Of a DNA stretch of 64,000 bases, positions 43,788 through 52,576 are shown in pieces. The first letter of the stretch is position 1; each line of letters opens with the position of its first letter. A program made the position numbers and the translations under genes. The DNA lies in contig NZ_JAUSUT010000001.1 in NCBI RefSeq assembly GCF_030814215.1, positions 6,944,001 through 7,008,000 of the forward strand, read 5' to 3'. The notes beneath the pieces were generated by a model that saw only the letters and a program-made list of their open reading frames with translations, was not told the DNA's origin and did not search any database. The stretch comes from Amycolatopsis thermophila (GTDB lineage: Bacteria > Actinomycetota > Actinomycetes > Mycobacteriales > Pseudonocardiaceae).

Positions 43788-44735
43788 GTGCACCTGACGA
43801 GCCTGGACCTGAATCTGCTCGTGACGCTCGACGCGCTGCTCGAACACCGCAGCGTCAGCCGTGCCGCCGAGCAGATGGGGCTGAGCCAGCCCGCCGTGTC
43901 CGCCCAGCTGGCCCGGCTGCGCCGGCATTTCGGCGACGACCTCCTGGCCCGCTTCGGCAACCAGTACCGGCTCACCCCGCTGGCCGTGCAGCTACGCGGC
44001 CGCGTCCGCACCGCCGTGACCGGGATCGAGCGGGTATTCGCCGCGGAACCGGACTTCGACCCGGCCACCACCGCACGCGAGTTTTCCTTGGTCATCAGCG
44101 ATTACGGCGTCGCCGTGCTCGGTTCCGCTCTCGCGGCCACGCTGCAGCGGGAAGCGCCGGACGCACGGGTCCGGTTCATCGCAAACACCCCGGCCGTGGT
44201 GGACAACGCGGCACAGGCGCTCACCGGCATCGACCTGCTCGTCATGCCACACGGGTTCATCGACGGGCTCCCCCACCGCGACCTGCACCGCGACGAATGG
44301 GTCTGCCTGGTCTCCGGCGAGAACACCGACGTGGGCGCGACGCTGACCGTGGACCAGCTGCGCACGATGCCCTGGGTGGTGAGCTACCACGGGCCCACCG
44401 CGTCCACGCCCGCCGCGCGGCAGATGCGGATGCTCGGCATCGAACCCAGGATCCAGGTCGTCACCGAGAACTTCCTGACCGTCCCCGCACTCGTCGCCGG
44501 CACCGGGCGGGTCGCCCTCCTGCAACAACGCCTCGCCGAACGCATCCCCGCCGACCTGGGCGTTCGCGCACTGCCCTGCCCGTTCGACGCGAGCCCGCTC
44601 GTCGAAGCCTATTGGTGGCATCCGATGTACGAGCACGATCCCGGACACCGCTACCTCCGTGACCTCCTGAGCCGGGTCTCCGCGGAGGTCACGGCCGATA
44701 TCCAGGGAACTGACAGCGGACCTGGGCAGAAGTAG
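43788..44735 (+). CDS. LysR-family transcriptional regulator
   Basis: A 315-residue LysR protein starting at GTG 43788. The N-terminal winged helix is LDLNLLVTLDALLEHRSVSRAAEQMGLSQPAVSAQLARLRRHF with the recognition helix at about 32-50; the effector domain has VMPHGFIDGL, DEWVCLVSGEN and MPWVVSYHGPTAS. These are NodD/PcpR-like features. It is clearly paralogous to the LysR at 55873. The genes it once controlled on the minus strand are mostly broken, but the operator and regulator look intact, so it might now act only on other sites such as 56823. Confidence 0.92.
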   Translation: MHLTSLDLNLLVTLDALLEHRSVSRAAEQMGLSQPAVSAQLARLRRHFGDDLLARFGNQYRLTPLAVQLRGRVRTAVTGIERVFAAEPDFDPATTAREFSLVISDYGVAVLGSALAATLQREAPDARVRFIANTPAVVDNAAQALTGIDLLVMPHGFIDGLPHRDLHRDEWVCLVSGENTDVGATLTVDQLRTMPWVVSYHGPTASTPAARQMRMLGIEPRIQVVTENFLTVPALVAGTGRVALLQQRLAERIPADLGVRALPCPFDASPLVEAYWWHPMYEHDPGHRYLRDLLSRVSAEVTADIQGTDSGPGQK

Positions 44736-44807
44736 TTCCGCTCACCACGGGCACAGCTGATGGGCCTGGCCGCGTCGATCGCCGGCCGGACAATCGAGAT
44801 GGCCGGA

Positions 44808-45539
44808 TCAGCCCGCGGCGACCCGGCCGGCCCCATCGGCCGTCGTCGCCGGCATGCCGCTTTCCCGGAGCGCGACGTCGAGCGCGGAGCCGGGCGGCAC
44901 CGTGTAGTTCTCGGGCATCATCAGCAGGTGCGCGCCGAGGATGTGATCGCGCGTCGCCGCCACGGCGGCCACCGGATCCCGGGCGTCGCAGGCGTCCAGA
45001 ATGCGGTCGTGGTCTTCGATCGCGCGCCCCTGCCGGACGTCGAAGTGCAGCCGGAAACGTTCCGCTTGCGCCGAGAGGTCCTGCACCAGCCTGAGCAGCG
45101 TGTCGGAACCCGCGGCGCGGTACAGCGTCTCGTGGAAGGCGCGGTTGAGTGACCGGAACGAGTTCTGCGCGTCCGCTCCCCGCACAGCGTCCCGGATCTC
45201 GTCGTTGATCCGGCGCATCCGGGCGACGTCGTCGTCCGTCAGCCGCGGGACCGCGGTCCGGACGGCCAGCGTCTCGAGGTGAATGCGCATGGCGGCCACG
45301 TCCTCGGCGGCCGTCTGGTCGATGCCGGCCACTACCACACCGCGGTAGGGCAGTCGTTCCACGAGCCCCTGACCCTCTAGCCGGAGAATCGCCTCCCGCA
45401 CCGGTGTCCGGCTGACCCCCAGCGACTCCGCGACCTCGGTGGGATCTATCCGGTCTCCCGGCGCGAGCTCGCCGGTGACGATCCGCTCGTGAAGCCGGTC
45501 GAACACCGTGTCGGCCACGCGCTGATGAATGGGTGACAT
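44808..45539 (-). CDS. GntR-family (FCD) transcriptional regulator
   Basis: A 243-residue regulator. The N-terminal GntR winged helix reads GDRIDPTEVAESLGVSRTPVREAILRLEGQGLVE (about 28-61). The all-helical FCD ligand domain follows, with metal-ligand candidates in RSLNRAFHETLYRAAGS and DHDRILDACDARDPVAAVAATRDHI. Such proteins typically repress a neighbouring catabolic or uptake operon until an organic acid binds. It diverges from the ABC-importer operon, with a 175-bp gap that holds a likely operator. Start ATG at 45539. Confidence 0.93.
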   Translation of the reverse strand: MSPIHQRVADTVFDRLHERIVTGELAPGDRIDPTEVAESLGVSRTPVREAILRLEGQGLVERLPYRGVVVAGIDQTAAEDVAAMRIHLETLAVRTAVPRLTDDDVARMRRINDEIRDAVRGADAQNSFRSLNRAFHETLYRAAGSDTLLRLVQDLSAQAERFRLHFDVRQGRAIEDHDRILDACDARDPVAAVAATRDHILGAHLLMMPENYTVPPGSALDVALRESGMPATTADGAGRVAAG

Positions 45540-45629
45540 ACCTCACCTGCCGGTAGTTCTCGGACTGGACAAGTGTCCCACGCCGCGGTTTCCCAGCCTG
45601 CGAGCCGGGCCGGGTGAGACGACCACAGG

Positions 45630-45657
45630 TTGATTATCCAATATCCAATGTCTAACA
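45630..45657. promoter_or_regulatory. probable GntR operator, repeated ATCCAAT
   Basis: An AT-rich island, unusual here, contains TATCCAATATCCAATG: two copies of ATCCAAT spaced seven bases, and TTG-N6-CAA symmetry at 45630-45641. It lies about 90 bp upstream of the GntR start and 60 bp before the binding-protein gene. GntR/FCD proteins often bind short interrupted palindromes in such positions. Confidence 0.45.
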
Positions 45658-45714
45658 TCCAGCGGCAACGCGCTTCGCCGCGTCCGACCCAGCACACGCA
45701 GAGAGGCGGGTGTC

Positions 45715-46692
45715 ATGTCTCGTAGGCGATGGACCATGGTGATCGGCAGTACCGTGGCCGCTGTCCTCCTCGTCACCGGCTGCGGAGCCGGGGCCCGCTC
45801 CGGTCCGGCTGCCCGCAGCGACGGGCTCATCCCGGTCACCGTCGGCGTCACGCCGCTGCTCAACGCGGCGCCGCTCTACCTGGGCATCCACCACGGGTTC
45901 TTCCGGGAAGCCGGCCTCGCCGTCGAACCGAAGGTGATCCAGACCGCGGCGACCGCCATTCCCTCGCTCCTCAATGGCGAGCTGCAGTACGCGCTCGTCT
46001 CCACGGTTCCGGCGATCAACGCCAAGAGCCAGGGCCTGCCGGTCGCGGCCGTCGCCGGCAACGACGTCTACGTCAGCGATCCGAAGGACGACGGCTCGGC
46101 GCTGCTCGTCGCGCCGAACAGCCGGTTCCAGCGCACCGCCGACCTCACCGGAGCCACCATCGCCGTCGTCGGGCTGCGCTCGATGCCGGAGCTGGCCACC
46201 CGCCTCGCCCTGGCCGACGCGGGCGTGGACCCCGGCTCGGTGAAGTTCGTGGAGATCCCCTACCCCGAGATGCTCTCGGCCGTGCGGGACGGGCGCGTGG
46301 ACGCCGCGCTGTTCGCCGACCCGTTCCTCGGTCAGGCCACGTCGCAAGGCCTGCGCCCGGTGACCTACCCCTACTCGGCGGCCCTGCCCGGGGTCACCGG
46401 TCTGCTCTGGATCAGCGTGCAGCCCTACCTGCAGCAGAACGCCGACGCGGCGGCCAAGTTCACCACCGCCATGACCCGCGCCGTGGAGTACGCCGCCGCG
46501 CACCCGGATGAAGCCCGCGCCGCGGCCGGCGAGTTCACCACCATGTCGCCGGAGGCCCTCGCGGCAGCGCATCTGCCCTCGTACCGCCCCACGGTCGACG
46601 AGGTCACGTTCACCAGGATCGCCGACGCGATGGTCCAGCAGGGCTTCGTCAAATCGGCCCCGTCCGTCGAGGGGATGGTCTGGCGCCCATGA
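45715..46692 (+). CDS. ABC transporter substrate-binding lipoprotein (NMT1/SsuA-like)
   Basis: A 325-residue binding protein with a lipoprotein signal: basic SRRRW, a hydrophobic stretch and the lipobox VTGC (Cys23). The mature part has VGVTPLLNAAPLYLGIHHGFFREAGL, GELQYALVSTVPAINA and DGRVDAALFADPFLGQA, the pattern of nitrate/sulfonate/taurine and thiamine-precursor binding proteins. It captures the island's substrate outside the membrane. It is the first gene of a ten-gene run; its stop overlaps the first permease by four bases. Confidence 0.9.
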   Translation: MSRRRWTMVIGSTVAAVLLVTGCGAGARSGPAARSDGLIPVTVGVTPLLNAAPLYLGIHHGFFREAGLAVEPKVIQTAATAIPSLLNGELQYALVSTVPAINAKSQGLPVAAVAGNDVYVSDPKDDGSALLVAPNSRFQRTADLTGATIAVVGLRSMPELATRLALADAGVDPGSVKFVEIPYPEMLSAVRDGRVDAALFADPFLGQATSQGLRPVTYPYSAALPGVTGLLWISVQPYLQQNADAAAKFTTAMTRAVEYAAAHPDEARAAAGEFTTMSPEALAAAHLPSYRPTVDEVTFTRIADAMVQQGFVKSAPSVEGMVWRP

Positions 46693-47510
46693 CCGCGAGA
46701 ACGATCGATCCCCCGCGGACGACGACGCGCCACACCCGCGCGCGTCTGACGGGTACCGGATGGCCGGCCAAGATCGGCTTCATCGCCGCCATCCTCGCGC
46801 TGTGGGAACTGGCGGTCCGGCTCGGGCAACCCGGTTCGGTACCCTCGCCCAGCGAAGTGGCACCGGCCCTCGCCGACGTGATCAGCGACGGACGGCTGGT
46901 GGGCCCGGTCCTGCAGACCCTGACCGCCTGGGCCCTCGGTCTGCTCCTGGCGACCGCGATCGGTGTCGCCGCCGGCCTGGTGCTGGGTGTCTCCCCGGTC
47001 GCCGAGCGGCTGACGCGCTTCACGGTCGACTTCCTGCGCACCATCCCGTCACTGGCGCTGGTCCCGCTGGCAGTGCTCCTCTACGGTTCCGGGACCGGGA
47101 GCACCCTGCTCCTGGTGGTGTCCGCCGCCACGTGGCCGATCCTGCTGCAGACCGCCCACGGCGTGCACGCGGTGGACCCCGTGGCGAGCGAGACCTGCCG
47201 GTCGTACCGGGTCCGGCTGCACCACCGCATCCTGTTCCTGGTCCTCCCCGGCGCGGCCGCCTACCTCGCCACCGGGGTCCGGATCGCGGCGGCGGTCAGC
47301 CTGCTGCTGTCGCTGTCCGCCGAGCTCATCATCCCGGCTCCGGGCATCGGCCAGGAAATCGCCGTGACCCAGCTCGGGGGCGACCTGCCCGCCATGTACG
47401 CGTGGATCTTCGTCGCCGGCGTCCTCGGCGTGCTCATCAACGCGCTGTTCAGCCGGCTCGAGCGCGCGCTGCTGCGGTGGCACCCGGCGCACCGGCAGGA
47501 GGCACGATGA
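46689..47510 (+). CDS. ABC transporter permease (SsuC/TauC-like), first of two
   Basis: A 273-residue membrane protein: AKIGFIAAILALWELAVRL as the first segment, LLLATAIGVAAGLVLGVSP, FLRTIPSLALVPLAVLLYG, the EAA-like loop ETCRSYRVRLHHRILFLVLPGAAAYLATGVR, and a last segment MYAWIFVAGVLGVLINALF. All fit the BPD_transp_1 permeases of the nitrate/sulfonate family. It overlaps both neighbours by four bases. A different second permease follows, so the channel is probably a heterodimer. Confidence 0.92.
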   Translation: MTARTIDPPRTTTRHTRARLTGTGWPAKIGFIAAILALWELAVRLGQPGSVPSPSEVAPALADVISDGRLVGPVLQTLTAWALGLLLATAIGVAAGLVLGVSPVAERLTRFTVDFLRTIPSLALVPLAVLLYGSGTGSTLLLVVSAATWPILLQTAHGVHAVDPVASETCRSYRVRLHHRILFLVLPGAAAYLATGVRIAAAVSLLLSLSAELIIPAPGIGQEIAVTQLGGDLPAMYAWIFVAGVLGVLINALFSRLERALLRWHPAHRQEAR

Positions 47511-48298
47511 GCAGGTCCCGCATCGCCCGGCTGGGACGGCTGGTCGCATGGGAGTTCACTCTCCCGGTCGTGCTGGTGCTGGCGTGGTGGTGGTCGTCGC
47601 AGAACACCACGTCCTACTTCTTCCCCCCGCTGGCGACGACCCTCGCGCGGTTCCACGAGGTGTGGTTGTTCGACCGGTTCGCCAGCGATTTCCTGCCCAG
47701 CCTGGGCAATCTCCTCGGCGGCTACCTGGTGGCCGTCCTGGCCGGGGTGTCACTGGGTGTCCTGCTCGGGCTGACGCGGTGGGTCCGGGAAGCGGTGAAC
47801 CCGGTCCTGCAGTTCCTCCGCGCGCTGCCGGCCGTCGCACTGCTCCCGCTCGCCATCGGTCTGCTGGGCATCGGCTCGTCGATGAAGGTCGCGGTCATCT
47901 TCTTCGGGGCCCTGTGGCCGATCCTGCTCAACACGATCGACGGAGTCCGCGGCATCGACCCGACCGTGTGGGACGTGGCGCGCTCCTACCGCATCTCGTG
48001 GCGTCACCGGATCGCGCACATCGTGCTGCCCGGCGCCGCCCCGCAGATCTTCGTGGGACTGCGCGCGAGTTTGTCCGTCGCGGTCATCCTGCTGCTCGCC
48101 AGCGAGCTGTACGGCTCCTCCTCCGGGGTCGGCCACTTCATCCTGCAGGCGCAGCGTCAGTTCGCGATGGGCGACATGTGGGCCGGGATGGTGCTGCTCG
48201 GCATCCTCGGCTACCTGCTGAACCTGGCTCTGCAGCTCGTGGACCGGAAGGTCCTCGCCTGGCGCCACGCCCTCACCCGGAAGGACACGTCCGAATGA
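47507..48298 (+). CDS. ABC transporter permease (SsuC/TauC-like), second of two
   Basis: A 263-residue permease starting at ATG 47507 after AGGAGG. Segments include LVAWEFTLPVVLVLAWWWS, LLGGYLVAVLAGVSLGVLLGL and AVALLPLAIGLLGIG. The EAA-type loop is DVARSYRISWRHRIAHIVLPGAAPQIFVGLRAS, very close in layout to the preceding permease. They probably arose by duplication and now form the two halves of the channel. Four-base overlaps join it to the first permease and the ATPase. Confidence 0.92.
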   Translation: MSRSRIARLGRLVAWEFTLPVVLVLAWWWSSQNTTSYFFPPLATTLARFHEVWLFDRFASDFLPSLGNLLGGYLVAVLAGVSLGVLLGLTRWVREAVNPVLQFLRALPAVALLPLAIGLLGIGSSMKVAVIFFGALWPILLNTIDGVRGIDPTVWDVARSYRISWRHRIAHIVLPGAAPQIFVGLRASLSVAVILLLASELYGSSSGVGHFILQAQRQFAMGDMWAGMVLLGILGYLLNLALQLVDRKVLAWRHALTRKDTSE

Positions 48299-49065
48299 CC
48301 ACTCCCCTCCTCGACGTCAGCGGGCTGAACAAGAGCTACGGCAGCAAGCAGGTACTCGCCGATGTCGGCTTCACCGCCGGCACCGGCGACTTCCTCACCG
48401 TCGTCGGCCCGTCCGGCGCCGGCAAGACCACGCTGCTGCGATGTGTGTCCGGGCTGCTGACCCCGGACCGGGGCGCAGTGGCGCTGAGCGGTTCCGCGGT
48501 CACCGGTCCGCCGGAGGACCTGGCCCTGGTGTTCCAGGACTACAGCCGGTCGCTCCTGCCCTGGATGACGGTCCGCGGCAACATCGGCCTCCCCCTGCGC
48601 AGCAAGGGAATCCGCGCACCGGAGCGGCGGCGGCGCGCGGACCAGGCACTGGCGTCGGTCGGGCTCGCGGACGCCGGCCCGCTCTACCCCTGGCAGCTGT
48701 CCGGCGGGATGCAGCAACGCGTCGCGATCGCGCGCGCCCTCGCCTTCAGCCCGCGCATCCTGGTGATGGACGAACCCTTCGCCTCGGTGGACGCCCAGAC
48801 CCGCGCCGAGCTCGAGGACCTCGTCCTCGGCCTGCGCGACCGCCTGGACATCACGTTCCTGCTCGTCACCCACGACATCGACGAGGCGGTGTACCTCGCC
48901 GACCGCGTGGTGGTGCTCTCCGGCGCCCCGACGACGGTGACCGCGGTCGTCCCGGTCGACCTCGGCCGGGACCGCGACCAGGTCGAAACCAAGGCGACGT
49001 CGAAGTTCGTCGACCTGCGCTCCCAGGTCTACCGGCTGATCCGGTCGGAGAAGGCGGCGGCATGA
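48295..49065 (+). CDS. ABC transporter ATPase (SsuB/TauB-like)
   Basis: A 256-residue ATPase: Walker A GPSGAGKT (about 39-46), Q-loop LVFQDYSRSLLPW, signature LSGGMQQRVAIARAL, Walker B ILVMDEPFASVD and the H-loop VTHDIDEAVYLADRVVVLS. The sequence is typical of the nitrate/sulfonate/taurine family and energises the two permeases upstream. ATG 48295 overlaps the permease stop; its stop overlaps the ornithine-cyclodeaminase-family gene. Confidence 0.94.
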   Translation: MTTPLLDVSGLNKSYGSKQVLADVGFTAGTGDFLTVVGPSGAGKTTLLRCVSGLLTPDRGAVALSGSAVTGPPEDLALVFQDYSRSLLPWMTVRGNIGLPLRSKGIRAPERRRRADQALASVGLADAGPLYPWQLSGGMQQRVAIARALAFSPRILVMDEPFASVDAQTRAELEDLVLGLRDRLDITFLLVTHDIDEAVYLADRVVVLSGAPTTVTAVVPVDLGRDRDQVETKATSKFVDLRSQVYRLIRSEKAAA

Positions 49066-50033
49066 CACTCCTCCTCGACGACAACGCCGTGCGCGCGGCC
49101 TTCGACTGGAAGCTGGCGATCACGGCGCTCCGGGACGCCTATGCCGGACCGGTCGACGACACCCGCTATCCCGCACGGCTCATGGCCAGGGGGGACAACA
49201 GCTGGCTCCGGGTCCTCTCCGGCGCGGCATCCGACGGTCTGATGGGAGCCAAGCTCATCGCCGCCGCCCTGGGCACGCGCCGGGCCTCCTACCTCATTCC
49301 GTTGTTCGACCAGCACTCCGCCGAGCTCGTCGCCCTCATGGACGGGCATTCCGTCACGGGCTACCGGACCGCGGCGACCTCGGCGCTCGCCGCGGACCTG
49401 CTGACCGCGCCCGGGCCGGTGAGCGTAGCGGTGATCGGATCCGGGTTCGAGGCGAAGAACCACGTGCACGCACTCTCCGCGATCCGGGAACTGAAGTCCG
49501 TTCAGGTCTACAGCCCACGGGCGGAGAGCCGGGCGCGGTTCAGGTCGGAACTGAGCGGCCTGCCCGTCGTGCCGGCCGACACGCCCGAGGCCGCGGTGCA
49601 CGGAGCCTCGCTGGTCGTGTGCGCCGCCCGGTCCCGCGACGAATCCCCCACGCTGCTCGGACGGTGGCTCCGACCGGGAACGACGGTCGTGTCGATCGGG
49701 TCCACCCTGCCGGAACAGCGGGAAGTGGACAGCGAGGTGATCGTACGGGCCGATGTCCTCGTCGCGGACATGGTCGAGGAGGTTCTGACCGACACCGGGG
49801 ACCTGCTCGCCGCCCGCGCCGAGGGCGTGGACACCACCTCTCGCGTGACCGGACTGGCCGATCTGGTCGCGGGGCGCCATCCCGGACGCACCGGCGACGA
49901 CCAGATCGTCCTCTACAAGTCCGTCGGCGCGGCGGTGCAGGACCTCGCCGTGGCGGGCATGTGCGTGCGCAACGCACAGCGGCTCGGCATCGGCACCGAA
50001 CTGCCGATCGGCATCTCCCCCATCCAGAAGTGA
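49062..50033 (+). CDS. ornithine cyclodeaminase / mu-crystallin family protein
   Basis: A 323-residue protein with the family features: YPARLMARGDNSWLRVLSG, GLMGAKLI, LVALMDGHSVTGYRTAATSALA, the Rossmann motif VAVIGSGFEAKNHVHAL (about 128-144), and ADMVEEVLTDTGDL. Relatives include ornithine cyclodeaminase, alanine dehydrogenase and ketimine reductases, all NAD(P)-dependent enzymes acting on amino- or imino-acids. Its presence in a ring-cleavage operon suggests that a nitrogen-containing intermediate, such as a cyclic imine, is handled, but this is inference. Confidence 0.88.
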   Translation: MTLLLDDNAVRAAFDWKLAITALRDAYAGPVDDTRYPARLMARGDNSWLRVLSGAASDGLMGAKLIAAALGTRRASYLIPLFDQHSAELVALMDGHSVTGYRTAATSALAADLLTAPGPVSVAVIGSGFEAKNHVHALSAIRELKSVQVYSPRAESRARFRSELSGLPVVPADTPEAAVHGASLVVCAARSRDESPTLLGRWLRPGTTVVSIGSTLPEQREVDSEVIVRADVLVADMVEEVLTDTGDLLAARAEGVDTTSRVTGLADLVAGRHPGRTGDDQIVLYKSVGAAVQDLAVAGMCVRNAQRLGIGTELPIGISPIQK

Positions 50034-50043
50034 GGAACGTTCG

Positions 50044-51525
50044 ATGACACAGCTGAGCCCCGCACCCGGCTTGGCGGACCCGGCGCTGCTGCGCACCGCC
50101 TCCTATGTGGACGGCACCTGGGTCGACCACGGCGAGGCCGGGCACGTCGTGGTCGGCAATCCCGCCACTGGCGAGCGGATCGCCGACATCCCGGCCCTGA
50201 GCCGGGCTCAGGCCGCCGAGGCCGTCGCGGCAGCCCACCGCGCGTTGCCGGGCTGGCGGTCCACCGCGGCTGCCGAGCGAGCCGGGGTGTTGCGACAGTG
50301 GTACGACCTCGTGCAGGCCGCCACCGACGACCTCGCGCGGCTGATCACCCTCGAAGAGGGCAAGCCACTCGCCGAAGCGCGGGGCGAAGTGGCTTACGCG
50401 GCCTCGTTCCTGGAGTGGTTCGCGGAGGAGGCGAAGCGGATCCGGGGCGACGTCTTCCCCGGCCCGCAGAGCTCCCGCCGGATTGTCGTCATACGGGAAC
50501 CGGTCGGCGTCTGCGCCGCGATCACGCCATGGAACTTCCCCGCCGCGATGATCACCCGCAAGGCGGCCCCGGCCCTGGCCGCGGGGTGCACGATGGTCGT
50601 CAAGCCCGCCGCGCAGACCCCGTTGACGGCCCTGGCCCTGGCCGAACTCGCCGAGCGGGCGGGCGTGCCGGCGGGCGTGTTCAACGTGGTGGTCGGCGAC
50701 GCCCGGGAGATCGGCGCCGAGCTGACCGGCAACCCGCTGGTCCGGAAGCTCACCTTCACCGGTTCCACCGGCGTCGGGCGGCTGCTGCTCGCCCAATCCG
50801 CCGAGACGGTGAAGAAGACCTCGATGGAGCTCGGCGGCAACGCCCCGGTTCTCGTCTTCGACGACGCCGATCTCGACACCGCCGTCTCGGGTGTGCTCAC
50901 CGCCAAGTACCGCAACAGCGGTGAGTCGTGCATCGGCGCGAACCGGGTCTACGTCCAGGCCGGGATCTACGATCGCTTCGCCGACGAGGTGACGCGCCGG
51001 GTCCGCGAACTCGTCGTCGGCGACGGGTTCGAGGCGGACGTGCAGATCGGCCCCCTGATCGATCCCCCCGCCGTGGCCAAGGTCGAAGAACACATCGCCG
51101 ACGCGGCCGCACACGGCGCCGAAGTGCTCTGCGGCGGCGCGCGCCACCCCCGGGGCGGCCTGTTCTACCAGCCCACCGTGCTGACCGGGGTCACCAGGCA
51201 GATGGCCGTCACCCGCGAGGAAACCTTCGGTCCCGTCCTGCCCCTGATCCGGTTCACCGACGAAGCCGAGGCCGTCGCGGCGGCCAACGACACCGAATTC
51301 GGCTTGGCCGCGTACCTGTTCACCCGGGACGCGGAACGCACGTGGCGGGTCTCCGCGGCCCTCGAAGCGGGGATGGTGGGGATCAACACCGGCCTGATCT
51401 CCACCGAGATCGCCCCGTTCGGCGGGATCAAGCAGTCCGGGCTGGGGCGCGAAGGCTCCGTCCACGGGATCGACGAATACCTGGAGATGAAGTACCTGGC
51501 CTGGGAAGGCGCAGGAGCTTCCTGA
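50044..51525 (+). CDS. aldehyde dehydrogenase (NAD(P)+-dependent)
   Basis: A 493-residue ALDH. The N-terminal YVDGTWVDHG, the motif PWNFPAAMITRKAAPALAAGC, the glutamate in SMELGGNAPVLVFDDAD and the catalytic cysteine in NSGESCIGANRVYV are all in place, as is EETFGPVLP. The set resembles succinate-semialdehyde and hydroxymuconic-semialdehyde dehydrogenases. In this operon it could oxidise a ring-fission semialdehyde, or the small aldehyde released by the aldolase. Start ATG 50044, after GAGGAACG. Confidence 0.93.
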   Translation: MTQLSPAPGLADPALLRTASYVDGTWVDHGEAGHVVVGNPATGERIADIPALSRAQAAEAVAAAHRALPGWRSTAAAERAGVLRQWYDLVQAATDDLARLITLEEGKPLAEARGEVAYAASFLEWFAEEAKRIRGDVFPGPQSSRRIVVIREPVGVCAAITPWNFPAAMITRKAAPALAAGCTMVVKPAAQTPLTALALAELAERAGVPAGVFNVVVGDAREIGAELTGNPLVRKLTFTGSTGVGRLLLAQSAETVKKTSMELGGNAPVLVFDDADLDTAVSGVLTAKYRNSGESCIGANRVYVQAGIYDRFADEVTRRVRELVVGDGFEADVQIGPLIDPPAVAKVEEHIADAAAHGAEVLCGGARHPRGGLFYQPTVLTGVTRQMAVTREETFGPVLPLIRFTDEAEAVAAANDTEFGLAAYLFTRDAERTWRVSAALEAGMVGINTGLISTEIAPFGGIKQSGLGREGSVHGIDEYLEMKYLAWEGAGAS

Positions 51526-51556
51526 ACCACCCCCATCGACACGGAAAGGACCGGTC

Positions 51557-52576
51557 ATGCCCCCCTACACCCGCGCCGAAGCCCGGGACTGGGCCCGCGA
51601 AAAGCTCGTGGGCGCCATCAACTGCACCATCCCGTCGTTCACCGCCGACCTGCGCGGCATCAACGAGAAGGCCATCCGGCACGACGTCGCACTGGCCAAG
51701 CAGCACGGCTTCCTCGGCACCCTCGGTGTCTCCGAGGTCAGCATCACCCTGCCCGAGTACCTCGACTTCCTCCGCATCGCGCGCGACGAGGCCGGAAGCG
51801 AGTTCGTCCTCGTGCACCACGGCAGCTGGAGCAACCTGGAGCAGAACCTCGAGGCCGTGCGCGGCGCCGAGGACGCCGGTGCCGACCTCGTGCTGCTCTC
51901 CTACCCGCCGAACTTCTACCCGGAGTCCGAACAGGACATCTACGACTACACCAAGGCCGTCTGCGACGCCACGAACCTCGCGGTCATCCTCTTCCCGATG
52001 TACCTGTGGGGATTCAGCCCCCGCATCCACCCCTCCGACATCCCCGCCCGGCTGATCCGCAGGCTGATCGACGACTGCCCCAACATCGCGGTGATCAAGG
52101 CCGAGGGCGGGTTCCCCAGCATCCAGAGCGTCATCGAGTGCCACCGCCTCTTCGGCGACGAGGTGGTCATCTCCATGCCCATCGAAGGCGAGCTCATCCC
52201 GCTGTCGCAGGTCATGCCGATCCAGCTGTCGGCCACCAGCGACCACGAGTACTACGGGCCGACGATCCCGCGGGTGATGGAACTGCTGCGGGGCGGCAAG
52301 TACGACGAGGCCGCCGAGATCTACTGGCAGCTGCATCCCGCGCGCAAGATCAAGTCCGGCCTGGCTGGAGCGCTGCACGGCGGCGCCTTCCTCAACCGCC
52401 AGGCGTGGAAGTTCCAGGGGTGGCTGCAGGGTTACAACGGCGGCCCGCTGCGGCAGCCCACCCAGCGCATCCACGACGCCCAGATGACCGCACTGCGCAA
52501 AGGACTCGTCGACGCCGGCCTCGACCCCAGCATGGACCCCTTCCGGGAGTTCTTCATCGGACGGAACCCGGCATGA
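51557..52576 (+). CDS. dihydrodipicolinate synthase (DHDPS)/NAL-family aldolase
   Basis: A 339-residue TIM-barrel lyase. The Schiff-base lysine is in IAVIKAEGG (about 181), and the tyrosine-containing LLSYPPNFYP (about 114-123) matches the family's second active-site strand. GFLGTLGVSEVSITLPEY is the pyruvate-carboxylate site region. The length and family suggest an aldolase releasing or using pyruvate, for example of the hydratase-aldolase type (trans-carboxybenzalpyruvate/hydroxybenzylidenepyruvate), rather than lysine biosynthesis. ATG 51557 follows GAAAGGA. Confidence 0.88.
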   Translation: MPPYTRAEARDWAREKLVGAINCTIPSFTADLRGINEKAIRHDVALAKQHGFLGTLGVSEVSITLPEYLDFLRIARDEAGSEFVLVHHGSWSNLEQNLEAVRGAEDAGADLVLLSYPPNFYPESEQDIYDYTKAVCDATNLAVILFPMYLWGFSPRIHPSDIPARLIRRLIDDCPNIAVIKAEGGFPSIQSVIECHRLFGDEVVISMPIEGELIPLSQVMPIQLSATSDHEYYGPTIPRVMELLRGGKYDEAAEIYWQLHPARKIKSGLAGALHGGAFLNRQAWKFQGWLQGYNGGPLRQPTQRIHDAQMTALRKGLVDAGLDPSMDPFREFFIGRNPA

